DNA of 64,000 bases from Nocardia aurea (lineage in GTDB: Bacteria > Actinomycetota > Actinomycetes > Mycobacteriales > Mycobacteriaceae). The stretch spans positions 310,001 to 374,000 of the forward strand of contig NZ_QCYJ01000005.1 of the NCBI RefSeq assembly GCF_003123685.1, in the 5' to 3' direction. This document shows, one piece after another, positions 1-12,459 of the stretch (its first letter is position 1; every line of letters begins with the position of its first letter). Under the pieces are notes generated by a model. The model searched no databases. It was not told where the DNA came from and saw only the letters and a list, made by a program, of their open reading frames with translations. Both the position numbers and the translations under genes were made by a program.

Positions 1-1189
1 CCGCCTCCAGGGTGAATTCGGTGCCGTCGACCTTCTCGAAACGGCCGTTGACCATCTTGACCTCGTGCGCTTCCAGGCCGGTGACCTTGCCGTCCGCGCC
101 GACGAAACGTTCGGTGTTCACCGAGAACAGTCGTTCGCCGCCCTCCTCGTGCGCCGAGGCGACCCGGTACATGAGCGGGTAGGTCGGCCACGGGGTCGAG
201 GAGGCACGCTCCTCCGGCGGACGGGGCATGATCTCGAACTGGTGGATCGACGCCGCGCCCTGCCGGTGCGAGGTGCCGAGGCAGTCCGCGCCGGTGTCGC
301 CGCCACCGATGATGATGACCTTCTTGCCGTTGGCATGTACCGGCGGCAGGCCGTCGGCGTCGGTGACCTCGTCGCCGAGCTGCACCCGGTTGGCCCACGG
401 CAGGAATTCCATCGCCTGGTGGATGCCGTCGAGTTCACGGCCGGGGATCGGCAGATCACGGGCCAGGGTGGCGCCACCGGAGAGCACGACCGCGTCGAAC
501 CGCTCACGCAGTTGTTCGGCGGTGATGTCGACGCCGACGTTCACGCCGGTCTTGAAGATCGTGCCCTCGGCCTCCATCTGCGCCATCCGGCGGTCGATGA
601 AACGCTTCTCCATCTTGAATTCCGGAATGCCGTAGCGCAGCAGACCGCCGATGCGATCGGCACGCTCGAAAACCGTCACGGTATGGCCCGCGCGGGTGAG
701 CTGCTGCGCGGCGGCCAGTCCGGCGGGACCGGAACCGACGACGGCGACCTTCTTGCCGGTGATGCGGGTCGGATACACCGGGGAGACCCAGCCCTCGTCG
801 AAGGCGTTCTCGATGAGTTCGACCTCGACCTGCTTGATGGTCACCGGATCCTGGTTGATCCCGAGCACGCAGGACGCCTCGCACGGCGCGGGGCACAGCC
901 TGCCGGTGAATTCCGGAAAGTTGTTCGTCGCGTGCAGACGGTCGATGCCGTCACGCCACTGTCCCCGGTAGACCAGGTCGTTCCACTCCGGGATGAGGTT
1001 GCCCAGCGGACAACCGTTGTGACAGAACGGGATACCGCAGTCCATGCAGCGGCTGGCCTGACGCTGGAGGGTCTTGTGTTCGAAACCCTCCTCGTAGACC
1101 TCTTTCCAGTCCATCAGACGCAGCGGAACCGGACGTCGTGTCGGCAGTTCCCGCGATGTGTGCTTCAGAAATCCCTGCGGGTCAGCCAC
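1..1189 (-). CDS. gltD: Glutamate synthase (NADPH) small subunit, 3' end outside window
   Basis: The beta subunit feeds electrons from NADPH through FAD and Fe-S clusters to GltB for glutamate synthesis from glutamine and 2-oxoglutarate. About 396 residues are visible. Near the N-terminus is CMDCGIPFCHNGCP, and about 50 residues later CPAPCEASC, the Fe-S ligands of this family. A GSGPAG FAD-binding loop and a GGGDTG NAD(P)-binding loop follow. The start is GTG (V-A-D-P-Q-G-F), preceded by a copy of the last bases of gltB. The gene lies 59 bp downstream of the gltB stop in the same transcription unit. The C-terminal part lies beyond position 1. Assignment is secure. Confidence 0.95.
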   Translation of the reverse strand, partial: MADPQGFLKHTSRELPTRRPVPLRLMDWKEVYEEGFEHKTLQRQASRCMDCGIPFCHNGCPLGNLIPEWNDLVYRGQWRDGIDRLHATNNFPEFTGRLCPAPCEASCVLGINQDPVTIKQVEVELIENAFDEGWVSPVYPTRITGKKVAVVGSGPAGLAAAQQLTRAGHTVTVFERADRIGGLLRYGIPEFKMEKRFIDRRMAQMEAEGTIFKTGVNVGVDITAEQLRERFDAVVLSGGATLARDLPIPGRELDGIHQAMEFLPWANRVQLGDEVTDADGLPPVHANGKKVIIIGGGDTGADCLGTSHRQGAASIHQFEIMPRPPEERASSTPWPTYPLMYRVASAHEEGGERLFSVNTERFVGADGKVTGLEAHEVKMVNGRFEKVDGTEFTLEA

Positions 1190-1248
1190 GAGCGGCCTCC
1201 GTCTTCTCGCCTCGCAACATCGAACAAATCTCTCGGACGCGCCGCACG

Positions 1249-1267
<19 letters not shown>
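1181..1267. repeat. 20-bp direct repeat duplicating the gltB/gltD junction
   Basis: The 20-mer at 1181-1200 recurs exactly at 1248-1267, offset 67 bp. One copy contains the end of gltB (E-A-A-R-G-stop). The other contains the identical bases just before and over the GTG of gltD. A further TCGCCTCG match (1207-1214 and 1272-1279) after a 2-nt indel extends the similarity to about 30 bp. Both copies contain GTGGCTGA, in which a stop overlaps a GTG start. Confidence 0.85.
1182..1256 (-). CDS. Possible 24-codon coupling mini-ORF between gltB and gltD
   Basis: Within the duplicated junction, a GTG overlapping the gltB stop opens a 24-codon frame. It begins V-A-D-V-R-R-V and ends E-A-A-R-G, and its TGA overlaps the GTG of gltD. 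The arrangement would let ribosomes leaving gltB continue through the mini-ORF and restart at gltD. It is most likely a by-product of a small tandem duplication that preserved translational coupling. There is no evidence of a functional peptide. Confidence 0.3.
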
Positions 1268-5901
<4,634 letters not shown>

Positions 5902-6022
5902 GCCTCTGCCTTCAAGAAAGTCGGCCTTCGAAGAAAAAACGGCCTTTCGTTCGAACGCCTACGTAAAGACTGCGCCCGTACGTCCCGGAAACCAGCCGCG
6001 CTGATGGTCTCGTATCGGATCT

Positions 6023-6086
6023 GCGGTGCTCCCAGGCTCTGCGTGGTTGCGCAAGCTCCCCTTTCGAGCCTGTTCGTTCGCACCGC
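6023..6086 (-). other. Nested stem-loop in the gltB 5' leader
   Basis: Between the GlnR-like sites and the gltB ATG, GCGGTGC (6023-6029) pairs with GCACCGC (6080-6086). Inside it CAGGCTC (6033-6039) pairs with GAGCCTG (6066-6072), and TGCG/CGCA makes an inner loop. The nested 7-bp arms are perfect. The RNA would sit 120-185 nt before the start codon. No known riboswitch family is recognised; function is unknown. Confidence 0.4.
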
Positions 6087-6124
6087 CGGGTGCAGTCGCG
6101 TCTCCAGTTGTTCACCCGCTGGGT

Positions 6125-6173
6125 GTTACATGGTGGGTGCTCGGAGGTAACGGAACCCTTACGTGTTCCTTAC
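6125..6173 (-). promoter_or_regulatory. GlnR-type binding array upstream of gltBD
   Basis: On the minus strand, half-sites GTAAG, GTAAG, GTTAC, GCACC and GTAAC begin exactly 11 bp apart, each separated by 6 bp. Actinobacterial GlnR boxes have the form gTnAC-n6-GaAAC repeated with an 11-bp period. The array ends 224 bp before the gltB ATG. Two half-sites end in AG and one is weak, so the site is inferred rather than certain. Confidence 0.5.
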
Positions 6174-6893
6174 TTCCATGCGGGTGTTCGCCCGCTACTC
6201 TGGGCACCTGCTTGGTGAGCCCTGAGCGGGCGATGGTGCCGACCATTTTTGTGTTCGGCGTAAGAGCAAACGATAAGTCAGGTCCGGGGCCCAACCAACT
6301 TAGGTCGTACTAATAACCCGGTCTATCAGGGCCAATTCTTTCCGTCCTCCACTTGTGCGCGTTGTCCAGTGTAAAGCAGTGAATGCACTGGGATCGATCC
6401 CCTGACACCGAGTGCCAGGCGATCAGTATCCTCGCGGAGATCGTCTTCGACCGGCGCGCAGTACCCGGCGAGAAGTGCTCCTCACCTGCGTCGAACTGGA
6501 TTTCCCCCGGTCGCGGGAAGGCAAACCCCCCGGTCGCGGCTAACTCACCGGTAGGTAGGTGAGATATCGCCGACAGCGGGCATGACAAGCACACGACTTG
6601 ATCCGACCGTCCGGGTTCTTTCGCCGTTTGTGGTTTTTAGCACACTTTCAGCTAACAAATTTGGTGTCATTCGACACACGATCCGCGCCACCGCGCGCCG
6701 TGCCACGGGCGAGGGCGCCGAAGAGCGCGCGTGGGTCCTCGACGCCGCCCCCGTCGGAGCCCTCAGACCCCGCCGGACCAGGCACGCGGGGACGTGCGCG
6801 AGCCCGATCCACCCGCCGAAGTGCGGATTCGCGCGATGATCTGTGAACCTGGCCACATCCGGCGACACCTGCTCGGTGTGTCGGGCCGACGCC
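6174..6893. other. Intergenic region without a supported gene
   Basis: About 720 bp between the gltB control region and the DUF4407 gene. Short open frames on both strands lack ribosome-binding sites and any family resemblance. The only repeat seen is CCCCCGGTCGCGG at 6504-6516 and again at 6527-6539 (period 23). An A/T-richer stretch lies near 6625-6680. Confidence 0.6.
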
Positions 6894-6922
6894 TGTCACG
6901 CTGTGACAACGAATCCGTGACA
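6894..6922. promoter_or_regulatory. Palindromic operator-like site upstream of the DUF4407 gene
   Basis: TGTCAC-GCT-GTGACA is a perfect palindrome at 6894-6908. A third GTGACA half-site lies at 6917-6922, 14 bp after the previous one. The group is 51-79 bp upstream of the ATG at 6973, a normal operator position. The regulator is unknown. Confidence 0.45.
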
Positions 6923-6972
6923 GTTTCGCCAAGCACACCGCCCTGCCTGGACATAGAGGATGTGAGATCCCC

Positions 6973-8691
6973 ATGACCGTCACCGGTATCTTCACCCGGC
7001 TCGGCGGGGGTCGGCCCGAGGACATCACCGAAGGCCACGAGCGGGCGAGTTATGCCGTCACCGGTACCGCCGTCATCCTGTTCGCCACCGTCACCGGGCT
7101 GGTCACCGCGCTCGCGCTGACCGAGGCGAGCGGTCGGCCCGTCTTCGGGACCGTCGCGCTCGCCGTGGTCGCCGCACTGCTCGCAGGCACCGTGGGGCGC
7201 GCACTGGCCACCCGTCGGCCCGCGAGCGCCGCCGACCGGCCCGGCCTCCTCGCCCGCATCGCCGTCGCCGCCGTCTCCGGCGCGCTGATCGCCGAACTCG
7301 CCTGCACCGTGCTGTTCGGCGGCACCGTCGACCGACTGCTCGACGAACGCGCGCAACGCGGGGTCGACTCGGCTCCCGCCGTGGTCGCCGCACGTGCCGA
7401 ATCCGATTCCGCGCGCGCCGACCGCGCCGCGCTCGACCGGGCGGTCACCACCGCGCAGGCCGATATCGACCAGGCACTCGTCATCGCGCGGTGCGAATTC
7501 AATCCGAGCGCGCAATGCCCGCAGACCCGCATCACCGGCGTCCCCGGTCGCGGTCCCGAGGCCGCGACCGCCAACGCCATGCTGGAGGACGCGCGAACCC
7601 GGCTCGCCGCGGCACAGGGCCGGGTCGACGCGGCCGACGTGCGCGTGACCGCGGCGGACAGGGCCGTCACGGCGGCCGGATCCACCGCCTTCGCCGAGGC
7701 CGATCGCGGCCTCGGCGCCCGCTGGCAGGCCATGAACGACCACACCTCCGCCTCGGCGGGCGCGCTCGCGCTGCGGATACTCACCCTCGCGGCCTTCGTC
7801 CTGCTCGCCCTGCTGCCGCTGATCCTGCGTTGGTGGCGTGGTGAGACCTCGCTCGATCGGCGAGCCGCCTACCGCACCGTCAAGGAACAGGCGGAATTCG
7901 ACGCCGACGCCGCCATCGCGCTGGAACGGGCGCGCATGCGGGCCGAGGCCGAAACGCTGCGGGCCGAGCAGGAGCTCACCGCGACGAGGCTGGCGGTCGA
8001 GGCCGATACCGCCATCGACCGCGAACGCCAGCGCACCAGGATCATCGCCGCCATCGGCGGTCTGGAACTCGGTATCGCCGAACCCGGACGCCTCGGTGAA
8101 CGAGCGCGCCGGACCGAACTTCCCGCGGGCCACGACCGCGCCGCGACCCAGGAGGACATCGTGACACCGAATCTGCCCACCCCCGCGACCGCGAGCACGC
8201 TCGCGCGGGCGGCCGCGCCCGTCCCCGAGGTCAGGGCGCCCAAGGGCGGTCTCGAACTCCCGATCATCGGTCAGGTGCCGTTCACCGATACCGCCGCGCG
8301 CTGGATCCGCCCGCTGGTGCCCGCGTTCGTCGCCGACGCGATCGACACCGCGACCCATCCGCTGCGCACCGTGCGGCAGGTGTTCGAGGAGGCCGAGGAG
8401 ATCACCTTCACGCTGCGCCGCACCCGCAAGGTCACCGTCGACACCCAGGAGTACGGGCCGGACGGCTACGCACTCGGCTCGCCAGGCACCGGGCACGCGG
8501 GGCAGGTCGCCGCGACGGTGGTCGACGCGGACTACTCGACGCCGCGCGATCCGCGCTACTCCGCGCTGTCCTCGGCGTCGACCGAGGGATACGACCTGCC
8601 GCCGGGCGGGCGCGAACACGAACTCGCCGCCGGTCGCCAGTCCGAACTCACCGGCGGGCGCGGCCCGCGAGAGCTCCCGCCGGGGCGTTGA
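6973..8691 (+). CDS. DUF4407 family membrane protein
   Basis: 572 residues. Four predicted membrane segments: about residues 24-48, 52-72 and 88-110, then one at about 265-285 (A-L-A-L-R-I-L-T-L-A-A-F-V-L-L-A-L-L-P). Between the third and fourth segments is an extracytoplasmic, Ala-rich, probably coiled-coil region with two Cys (CEFNPSAQC). After the last segment comes a charged cytoplasmic coiled coil (about 300-370), then a Pro/Gly-rich tail. This is the DUF4407 layout; function is unknown. AGAGGA upstream of the ATG is a plausible ribosome-binding site. A palindromic site lies in its promoter region. It is probably a single-gene unit, because the next gene has its own promoter. Confidence 0.75.
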   Translation: MTVTGIFTRLGGGRPEDITEGHERASYAVTGTAVILFATVTGLVTALALTEASGRPVFGTVALAVVAALLAGTVGRALATRRPASAADRPGLLARIAVAAVSGALIAELACTVLFGGTVDRLLDERAQRGVDSAPAVVAARAESDSARADRAALDRAVTTAQADIDQALVIARCEFNPSAQCPQTRITGVPGRGPEAATANAMLEDARTRLAAAQGRVDAADVRVTAADRAVTAAGSTAFAEADRGLGARWQAMNDHTSASAGALALRILTLAAFVLLALLPLILRWWRGETSLDRRAAYRTVKEQAEFDADAAIALERARMRAEAETLRAEQELTATRLAVEADTAIDRERQRTRIIAAIGGLELGIAEPGRLGERARRTELPAGHDRAATQEDIVTPNLPTPATASTLARAAAPVPEVRAPKGGLELPIIGQVPFTDTAARWIRPLVPAFVADAIDTATHPLRTVRQVFEEAEEITFTLRRTRKVTVDTQEYGPDGYALGSPGTGHAGQVAATVVDADYSTPRDPRYSALSSASTEGYDLPPGGREHELAAGRQSELTGGRGPRELPPGR

Positions 8692-8780
8692 ACCGGCGCA
8701 CTCGCGTGATCCGCGCGACAGCGCGGGCCGGGAGCCCCGGTGGTCGCGCCGAAAATGCGCGGACCGTCGGATGATCGCCC

Positions 8781-8786
8781 TACTCT
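8781..8786 (+). promoter_or_regulatory. -10 hexamer for a leaderless cyclase transcript
   Basis: TACTCT ends 6 nt before the ATG at 8793 and there is no Shine-Dalgarno sequence. This spacing places transcription start at or next to the start codon, as in leaderless actinobacterial mRNAs. Confidence 0.45.
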
Positions 8787-8792
8787 GCACCC

Positions 8793-10352
8793 ATGCCAGC
8801 CACCGAGCCGAAGCTCTCCCCCAGCGGACCCGCGCCCTGGGGTTCGCGACTGCTCGGCTCGGAGGCGGAATCGTCCGGGGTGCGGCGGCTGCGGATCCAA
8901 CTGCTGCTGACCGTCCCGCTCCTCACCGCGAACGCCACCGGCATGTTCGTCTCGATCGCGCTGATCGGTTTCGTCCTGCCCGGCCCGACGATCTTCACCG
9001 GTGACCTGCTACTGGTGAACGCCCTCACCGCACCGCTGTATTCGGCCGTGGCCATCGTGATCGGGGCGTGGTGGGGCACCGCGGCCGGATTGCGGGCGCT
9101 GCGTTGGGCCACGGATCAGGACCGGGTGCCCACCGAGGCGGAGCGGGCCGAGGCGATCGCGGTCCCGCGCAAACTCACGATGATCCAGACCGTCCTGTGG
9201 CTCGGCGGTTTCGCGGTGCTCATCACGGTGTACGGCCTCGCCGATCCGAAACTCATCCCCAAGATCGCCTTCGGCATCAGTTTCAGCGCGATCGTGGTGT
9301 GCGCCAGCAGCTACCTGGTCATCGAATTCGCGCTGCGGCCGGTGACCGCGCGGGTGCTAGAGGCCGAACAATCGCGGCGACGGCGCGGCATCGGCGTGTT
9401 CGCGCGCTTGCTGCTGGTGTGGTTCGTGGGTTCCGCCGTTCCGGTCGCGGGCACGATGGTGCTCGCGATCCTGGCGTTGACCACCGACGAGGTGTCCACC
9501 GCCCGACTGGCGATCTGCGTGCTCGCACTCGGCGGGGCCACCCTGGTCTTCGGACTGCTGTTGATGACCCAGACCCTGTCGGCGACGATCGCGCCGATCC
9601 GCGGGGTGCGCACCGCGCTGCGACGGGTGGAGAACGGCGATCTCGACAGCGAGGTCACCGTCTTCGACGGCACCGAACTGGGCGAACTCCAGAGCGGTTT
9701 CAACCGGATGGTGACCGGTCTGCGCGAACGCGAGCAGATCAGAGATCTGTTCGGCAAACACGTCGGGCAGGACGTCGCCGACGCCGCGCTCGCCGCCGAA
9801 CCGGTGCTCGGCGGCGTGGAGACCGAGGCCGCCGCACTGTTCATCGACATCATCGGTTCGACCCGGATGGCCGCCACCCGCCCGGCCACCGAGATCGTCG
9901 AGATGCTGAATCATTTCTTCGGCATCGTGGTCGAGGAGGTGGAACGGCACGGCGGGCTGGTCAACAAATTCGAGGGCGACGCCGCGCTGTGCCTGTTCGG
10001 AACGCCCGCGCCGCTGCCGGACGGGCCCGGGTCGGCCCTCGCCTGCGCGCGCGCTATCGCGGCCAGACTCGCCGAGACCTCCGATTTCACCGCCGCTATC
10101 GGCATCAGTTCCGGGCGGGTGGTCGCGGGCAATGTCGGCGCGCACCAGCGCTACGAGTTCACCGTCATCGGTGATCCGGTCAACGAGGCCGCGCGGCTGT
10201 GCGAACTCGCCAAACAGGAGGACGGCCTGGTCCTTGCCGCCGCGGACTCCGTCGCCGCCGCCGATCCCGTCGAATCGCGAAAGTGGCGACTCGGCGAATT
10301 CGTCACCCTGCGCGGACGGGTCACCGCGACCCGGCTGGCCCGCCCCCGCTGA
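8793..10352 (+). CDS. Membrane-anchored class III adenylate cyclase
   Basis: Makes cAMP from ATP. 519 residues: six membrane helices (about 36-262), a HAMP linker (about 263-315) and a C-terminal class III cyclase domain (about 345-500). This is the architecture of mycobacterial Rv1318c-Rv1320c and Rv3645. Metal-binding aspartates are D352 (F-I-D-I-I-G-S-T) and D396 (K-F-E-G-D-A). The Lys of N-K-F-E-G-D and the Asp of I-G-D-P-V-N-E-A-A-R-L fit adenine recognition. Catalytic residues look intact, so the enzyme should be active. The HAMP domain suggests control by a membrane signal. The start is set by the adjacent -10 hexamer. Confidence 0.9.
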   Translation: MPATEPKLSPSGPAPWGSRLLGSEAESSGVRRLRIQLLLTVPLLTANATGMFVSIALIGFVLPGPTIFTGDLLLVNALTAPLYSAVAIVIGAWWGTAAGLRALRWATDQDRVPTEAERAEAIAVPRKLTMIQTVLWLGGFAVLITVYGLADPKLIPKIAFGISFSAIVVCASSYLVIEFALRPVTARVLEAEQSRRRRGIGVFARLLLVWFVGSAVPVAGTMVLAILALTTDEVSTARLAICVLALGGATLVFGLLLMTQTLSATIAPIRGVRTALRRVENGDLDSEVTVFDGTELGELQSGFNRMVTGLREREQIRDLFGKHVGQDVADAALAAEPVLGGVETEAAALFIDIIGSTRMAATRPATEIVEMLNHFFGIVVEEVERHGGLVNKFEGDAALCLFGTPAPLPDGPGSALACARAIAARLAETSDFTAAIGISSGRVVAGNVGAHQRYEFTVIGDPVNEAARLCELAKQEDGLVLAAADSVAAADPVESRKWRLGEFVTLRGRVTATRLARPR

Positions 10353-10475
10353 CACCAGCGTTCGCACCGGCGCAGGTAGCGCGGCCGGTGCGCCGGATCG
10401 CGCCGCGCTCACGGGACCGGGCCGCGCGAATGGGATAGTCCACCAATCGGCCGGACACGCTCTAGACTCGGCCGC

Positions 10476-11336
10476 GTGTCACCTGCCACCGAGGCGGGTG
10501 CCGTCGGGGCGGGAACAGATCCGGTACCAGGGTCGCCTGGAACGACGGTGCCCATACGCCCGTTCCTGTTCCGCGAACTGCTCGATATGCCGTTCGCGCT
10601 CATCCAGGCGAATATCACGACGCTGGGTGGGCTCGGCCTGGCCGGGTTGCTCGTGGCCGAAATCGTCGTCGTCACGCTGACCGCGAGTTTCTCCGATCTC
10701 ACCGACGGCTCCGACGCCGCCACCTGGTGGTCGGCGGTCCTGTCCACCGCGGTCTGCGCGTGGCTGCTGCGCTATTTCCTGCGCGGGGTCACCACCGCGG
10801 TCGGCTGGTCGGCCCTGTCGGGGGTGCGGATCGGGGCGCGCGAAGCGGTGCGGCGGTTCCGGATCCGAGCGCTGCCGCTGCTGGTGTTCCAATTACTGTT
10901 CACCCTGGTCGGGATTTCGGTGATCGTGGTCTGCTCGCTGCTGATCGTCACCGCGCCGATCGCGTTGCCGTGGCTGGGCCGACTGCGTGGCAAACGTTTC
11001 GTCGCGGTGCCGGAGATACTGGCCGGTGCCGGTCACGCGGATGCCGTGCGGCACGCGAAAGTGCTGTCCGCTGGATCGGAATGGTCGCTGGCAGGTCTGT
11101 GGATGACGCAGCGGGCGCTGTTCGCCCTCGTCGCCATTCCCCTGCTCGGAATCCCGTTGTTCCTCACCGAGTTCACCGGAACCCATCGCTGGCCGGTCAT
11201 CGTCCTGCTCACCTCGGCGGTGCTACTGCTGGTGGCCTTCGGCGAGATCGTCGAGGCGAGTTCGCGCATGCTCTGCTACATCGATCTGCGCTGCCGCAGG
11301 GAGGGTCTCGACATCCGGATACCGAGGCAGCGATGA
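10476..11336 (+). CDS. Multi-pass membrane protein at the head of the moxR2-type operon
   Basis: 286 residues with about five to six hydrophobic segments and a short cytoplasmic N-terminus. No catalytic motif is recognised. A TAGACT hexamer ends 7 nt before the GTG start, suggesting a leaderless transcript. The stop overlaps the next start (ATGA), so it is translated together with the DUF4129 gene. Its place before DUF4129-moxR-DUF58 suggests a role in assembling or inserting the MoxR-dependent membrane complex. That is inference from context only. Confidence 0.7.
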   Translation: MSPATEAGAVGAGTDPVPGSPGTTVPIRPFLFRELLDMPFALIQANITTLGGLGLAGLLVAEIVVVTLTASFSDLTDGSDAATWWSAVLSTAVCAWLLRYFLRGVTTAVGWSALSGVRIGAREAVRRFRIRALPLLVFQLLFTLVGISVIVVCSLLIVTAPIALPWLGRLRGKRFVAVPEILAGAGHADAVRHAKVLSAGSEWSLAGLWMTQRALFALVAIPLLGIPLFLTEFTGTHRWPVIVLLTSAVLLLVAFGEIVEASSRMLCYIDLRCRREGLDIRIPRQR

Positions 11337-12406
11337 GTGACCGGCCCGATCTGCTGCGCAAGGAACAGGGTCCGGCGGACGACCCGGCGACGCGGCAGGC
11401 TCCACGGACACCGCGACTCGGCGCGGCGGCCGAGCACCGGGCCGCCGCGGACCACGCCGCCGCGCACCGGGACTACGACCGCGCGCTGCGCGAGCGTTTC
11501 CGTGCCATGCTGCGCGGCCTGGAACAGGGCGGCGTACTCGAGGTCCGGCGTTCGAGGACCGCCGACGAAACGGTGGACGATGTCTCCACCGCCCTGCCGC
11601 AGGATCTGACCGCCGAACTCCAGCCGACCGCGCGCAGTTTCGACGAAGTCGTCTACGGAGGCCGCCGCGCGACCGAGGACGAATACCGCAGGCTCGAATA
11701 CGCCGACAGGTTCTCCGAATCCGCGCCGCCGCCCGTCGCCGAACCGGTCGACAAGGTCGTCACCGACACCGTCGAACGCACCAAACGATCGCTGCCACCG
11801 CTGCCCGCGCTGCTGCGCAACCCCAAGTTCTGGGCCGCCGTCATCGGTGCGATCGTGCTGATCCTGCTGGGGTGGGCGCTGATCCAGGCGTTGAGCGCGC
11901 CGGTCGCGCCGAAACCGCCGCAGACACCGGATTTCCCGCCGCCGCCACCGCCCGACACCGATTACGACCGGCCCGATTTCGGGTCCGGCCGTGACTCGAT
12001 CTTCGACCGCTTACCCGCGCCGATCGCTTTCGGCGGCCTGCAATTGCTGATCGCGGCGGGAGTTCTGGTGGCGTGGCGCGCACGCAGGCGCGGCGCGCTG
12101 GTCGGTGAACCGCGCCCGGTCGAGGTCGCGGCCAACGAACTGCTGGCGGGCCAGGCAGCGCTGTACCGGAAGTCGAAGGATGTCGAATTCGTCGCGGCGA
12201 AACTGCGCGCGGCCACCCTGCGGCGGATCCGACCTTCCCTCGGTATCGGCACCGATGCCGCGCCCGACGAGGTGATCGCCGCCATCGCCGCGCGCACCGG
12301 CGTCGACCCGACCCTGATCGGCACCGCGCTCTACGGCCCGGTGGCCGACGCGAGCGCCATGCGACTGGTTGCCGCGCAACTGGAATGGATCGAGGCCCAG
12401 GGATGA
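11333..12406 (+). CDS. DUF4129 domain fused to a DUF4350-like C-terminal remnant
   Basis: 357 residues. Residues about 45-130 (D-Y-D-R-A-L-R-E-R-F-R-A-M-L-R-G-L-E, then V-Y-G-G-R-R-A-T-E-D-E-Y) are a cytoplasmic DUF4129 domain. A membrane helix follows at about 160-185, then a Pro-rich extracytoplasmic linker and a second helix at about 228-245. The C-terminal part (N-E-L-L-A-G-Q-A-A-L-Y-R, then A-A-K-L-R-A-A-T-L-R-R) resembles the end of DUF4350 proteins, but the central DUF4350 domain is missing. In mycobacteria the two families are separate genes (Rv3690/Rv3691 type). It overlaps the preceding gene by 4 bp. Function is unknown. Confidence 0.75.
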   Translation: MSDRPDLLRKEQGPADDPATRQAPRTPRLGAAAEHRAAADHAAAHRDYDRALRERFRAMLRGLEQGGVLEVRRSRTADETVDDVSTALPQDLTAELQPTARSFDEVVYGGRRATEDEYRRLEYADRFSESAPPPVAEPVDKVVTDTVERTKRSLPPLPALLRNPKFWAAVIGAIVLILLGWALIQALSAPVAPKPPQTPDFPPPPPPDTDYDRPDFGSGRDSIFDRLPAPIAFGGLQLLIAAGVLVAWRARRRGALVGEPRPVEVAANELLAGQAALYRKSKDVEFVAAKLRAATLRRIRPSLGIGTDAAPDEVIAAIAARTGVDPTLIGTALYGPVADASAMRLVAAQLEWIEAQG

Positions 12407-12459
12407 GCACACCGATGAACACGCACGCCCCGTACGGGACATACAGGAGGGCCGAATGA
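12403..12459 (+). CDS. Possible 18-codon coupling mini-ORF before moxR
   Basis: ATG overlaps the stop of the DUF4129 gene (ATGA). The 18 codons M-S-T-P-M-N-T-H-A-P-Y-G-T-Y-R-R-A-E end in a TGA that overlaps the moxR ATG. It bridges the only gap in the operon and contains the moxR Shine-Dalgarno AGGAGG. It may be a translational relay or chance; there is no independent evidence of a peptide. Confidence 0.3.
   Translation: MSTPMNTHAPYGTYRRAE

Noticed and set aside
6500..6570. c-di-AMP (ydaO-type) riboswitch resemblance (GCTAAC ... GGTAGG)
   Set aside because: The 5' conserved GGGG-AAC and GGGGTGAATC segments are missing and no cell-wall hydrolase gene follows.
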